Positions 63,661 to 64,000 of a stretch of 64,000 bases of DNA are shown one piece after another. The stretch lies in the NCBI RefSeq assembly GCF_000160835.1, contig NZ_GG700738.1, positions 119,257 to 183,256 of the forward strand, in the 5' to 3' direction. This DNA comes from Limosilactobacillus antri DSM 16041. Its GTDB lineage: Bacteria; Bacillota; Bacilli; Lactobacillales; Lactobacillaceae. How positions within the stretch are numbered: position 1 is the first letter of the stretch; each line of letters begins with the position of its first letter. The notes under the pieces are model-generated. The model made no database searches. It saw only the letters and a program-made list of their open reading frames with translations, and had not been told where the DNA came from. Made by a program: the position numbers and the translations under genes.

Positions 63661-63967
63661 TTGACAATTATTTTTGCTTTAATACATACAATTTAATTCA
63701 AAAAAAGTATAAAGTTCGGCTATTTAAAATCGTGAAAAAAGTTGATAAAAAAGTGTTGACGAGGGAGTGAAATCCATGTATAGTAATTACCGTTGTCAAA
63801 ACAGTGCAGTGCTGTTGAGATGATTCAAGTTAAAATTATAAATAATTGTTGACATCTAATTGACAACATGATATATTGATAAAGTTGCTGATTGAGTTAT
63901 TGATCAGAAGGAATTCAAAATTAATTAAAATTTCTTCTTGACAAGTTAAATTGATATATGATATAAG
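63661..63967 (+). promoter_or_regulatory. Cluster of promoter-like sequences pointing right
   Basis: Four near-consensus pairs face the right edge: TTGACA 63661 with TACATA 63683; TTGACG 63756 with TATAGT 63779; TTGACA 63849 with TATATT 63872; TTGACA 63938 with TATAAG 63962. Spacers are 16-18 bp. No gene follows before base 64000. Such stacking is typical of rRNA or other highly expressed operons. Confidence 0.55.
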
Positions 63968-64000
63968 AAACATGTTGATTGACTGCTTAGTTAGTTAACT

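Overview
The window looks like a chromosomal segment of a low-GC Gram-positive lactobacillus, most likely of the Limosilactobacillus (L. reuteri) group. The support is the gene order (glmU-prs, ywiB-rpoE-pyrG, lemA-htpX, murF-cshA, alr-mazF, pth-mfd-rqcP-divIC-tilS-hpt-ftsH-hslO-dusB-lysS), a dlt operon, a KxYKxGKxW-type surface protein and a bile-salt-hydrolase-like enzyme. The species cannot be fixed from the sequence. The backbone is visibly GC-rich in third codon positions.

Region 1 (1-19260) is backbone: cell-wall precursor genes (glmU, murA), nucleotide synthesis (prs, pyrG with a CTP-type attenuator), rpoE, rpmE2, srtA, a large secreted repeat protein, a choloylglycine-hydrolase-like enzyme, lipoate ligase, HD and HAD hydrolases, a low-molecular-weight phosphatase, lemA and htpX.

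Region 2 (about 19301-37915) is an AT-richer island bounded by an identical 18-bp direct repeat (19301-19318 and 37898-37915). It sits between htpX and murF. It carries an apparently complete selenocysteine-dependent D-proline reductase system: prdC, a POT peptide transporter, tRNA-Sec (selC, anticodon UCA), a prolyl iminopeptidase, prdA (pyruvoyl proprotein), a small CBO2463/CBO2479-type protein, prdB (selenoprotein with in-frame UGA at 26722), prdD, prdE, prdF (proline racemase), a TSUP-type membrane protein, selD, yedF, a DUF3343 protein, selB, a selenocysteine-lyase/cysteine-desulfurase-like enzyme, selA and a second TSUP paralogue. The inferred pathway is peptide uptake, release of L-proline, racemisation, then reductive ring opening to 5-aminovalerate. 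This would be a Stickland-type electron sink placed in a lactic acid bacterium. The prdC and prdA promoters share cre-like operators at their -35 boxes. The prdA leader also holds a Rex-like site and two hairpins, and one hairpin loop is exactly complementary to 13 nt of the prdC leader.

Region 3 (37998-61613) is backbone again: murF, cshA, the divergent dlt operon with an oddly starting dltX, alr with an orphan mazF, a CBS-ACT protein, and the pth to lysS housekeeping run, including ftsH with a CtsR-like operator. Region 4 (61614-64000) holds an AT-rich arylsulfotransferase-like gene, then about 780 bp without a gene. That stretch ends in several near-consensus promoters pointing off the right edge, possibly toward an rRNA operon.

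A dispersed palindromic repeat occurs at 7501, 17038 and 47341. Assignments rest on motif and family recognition by eye; no database search was possible.
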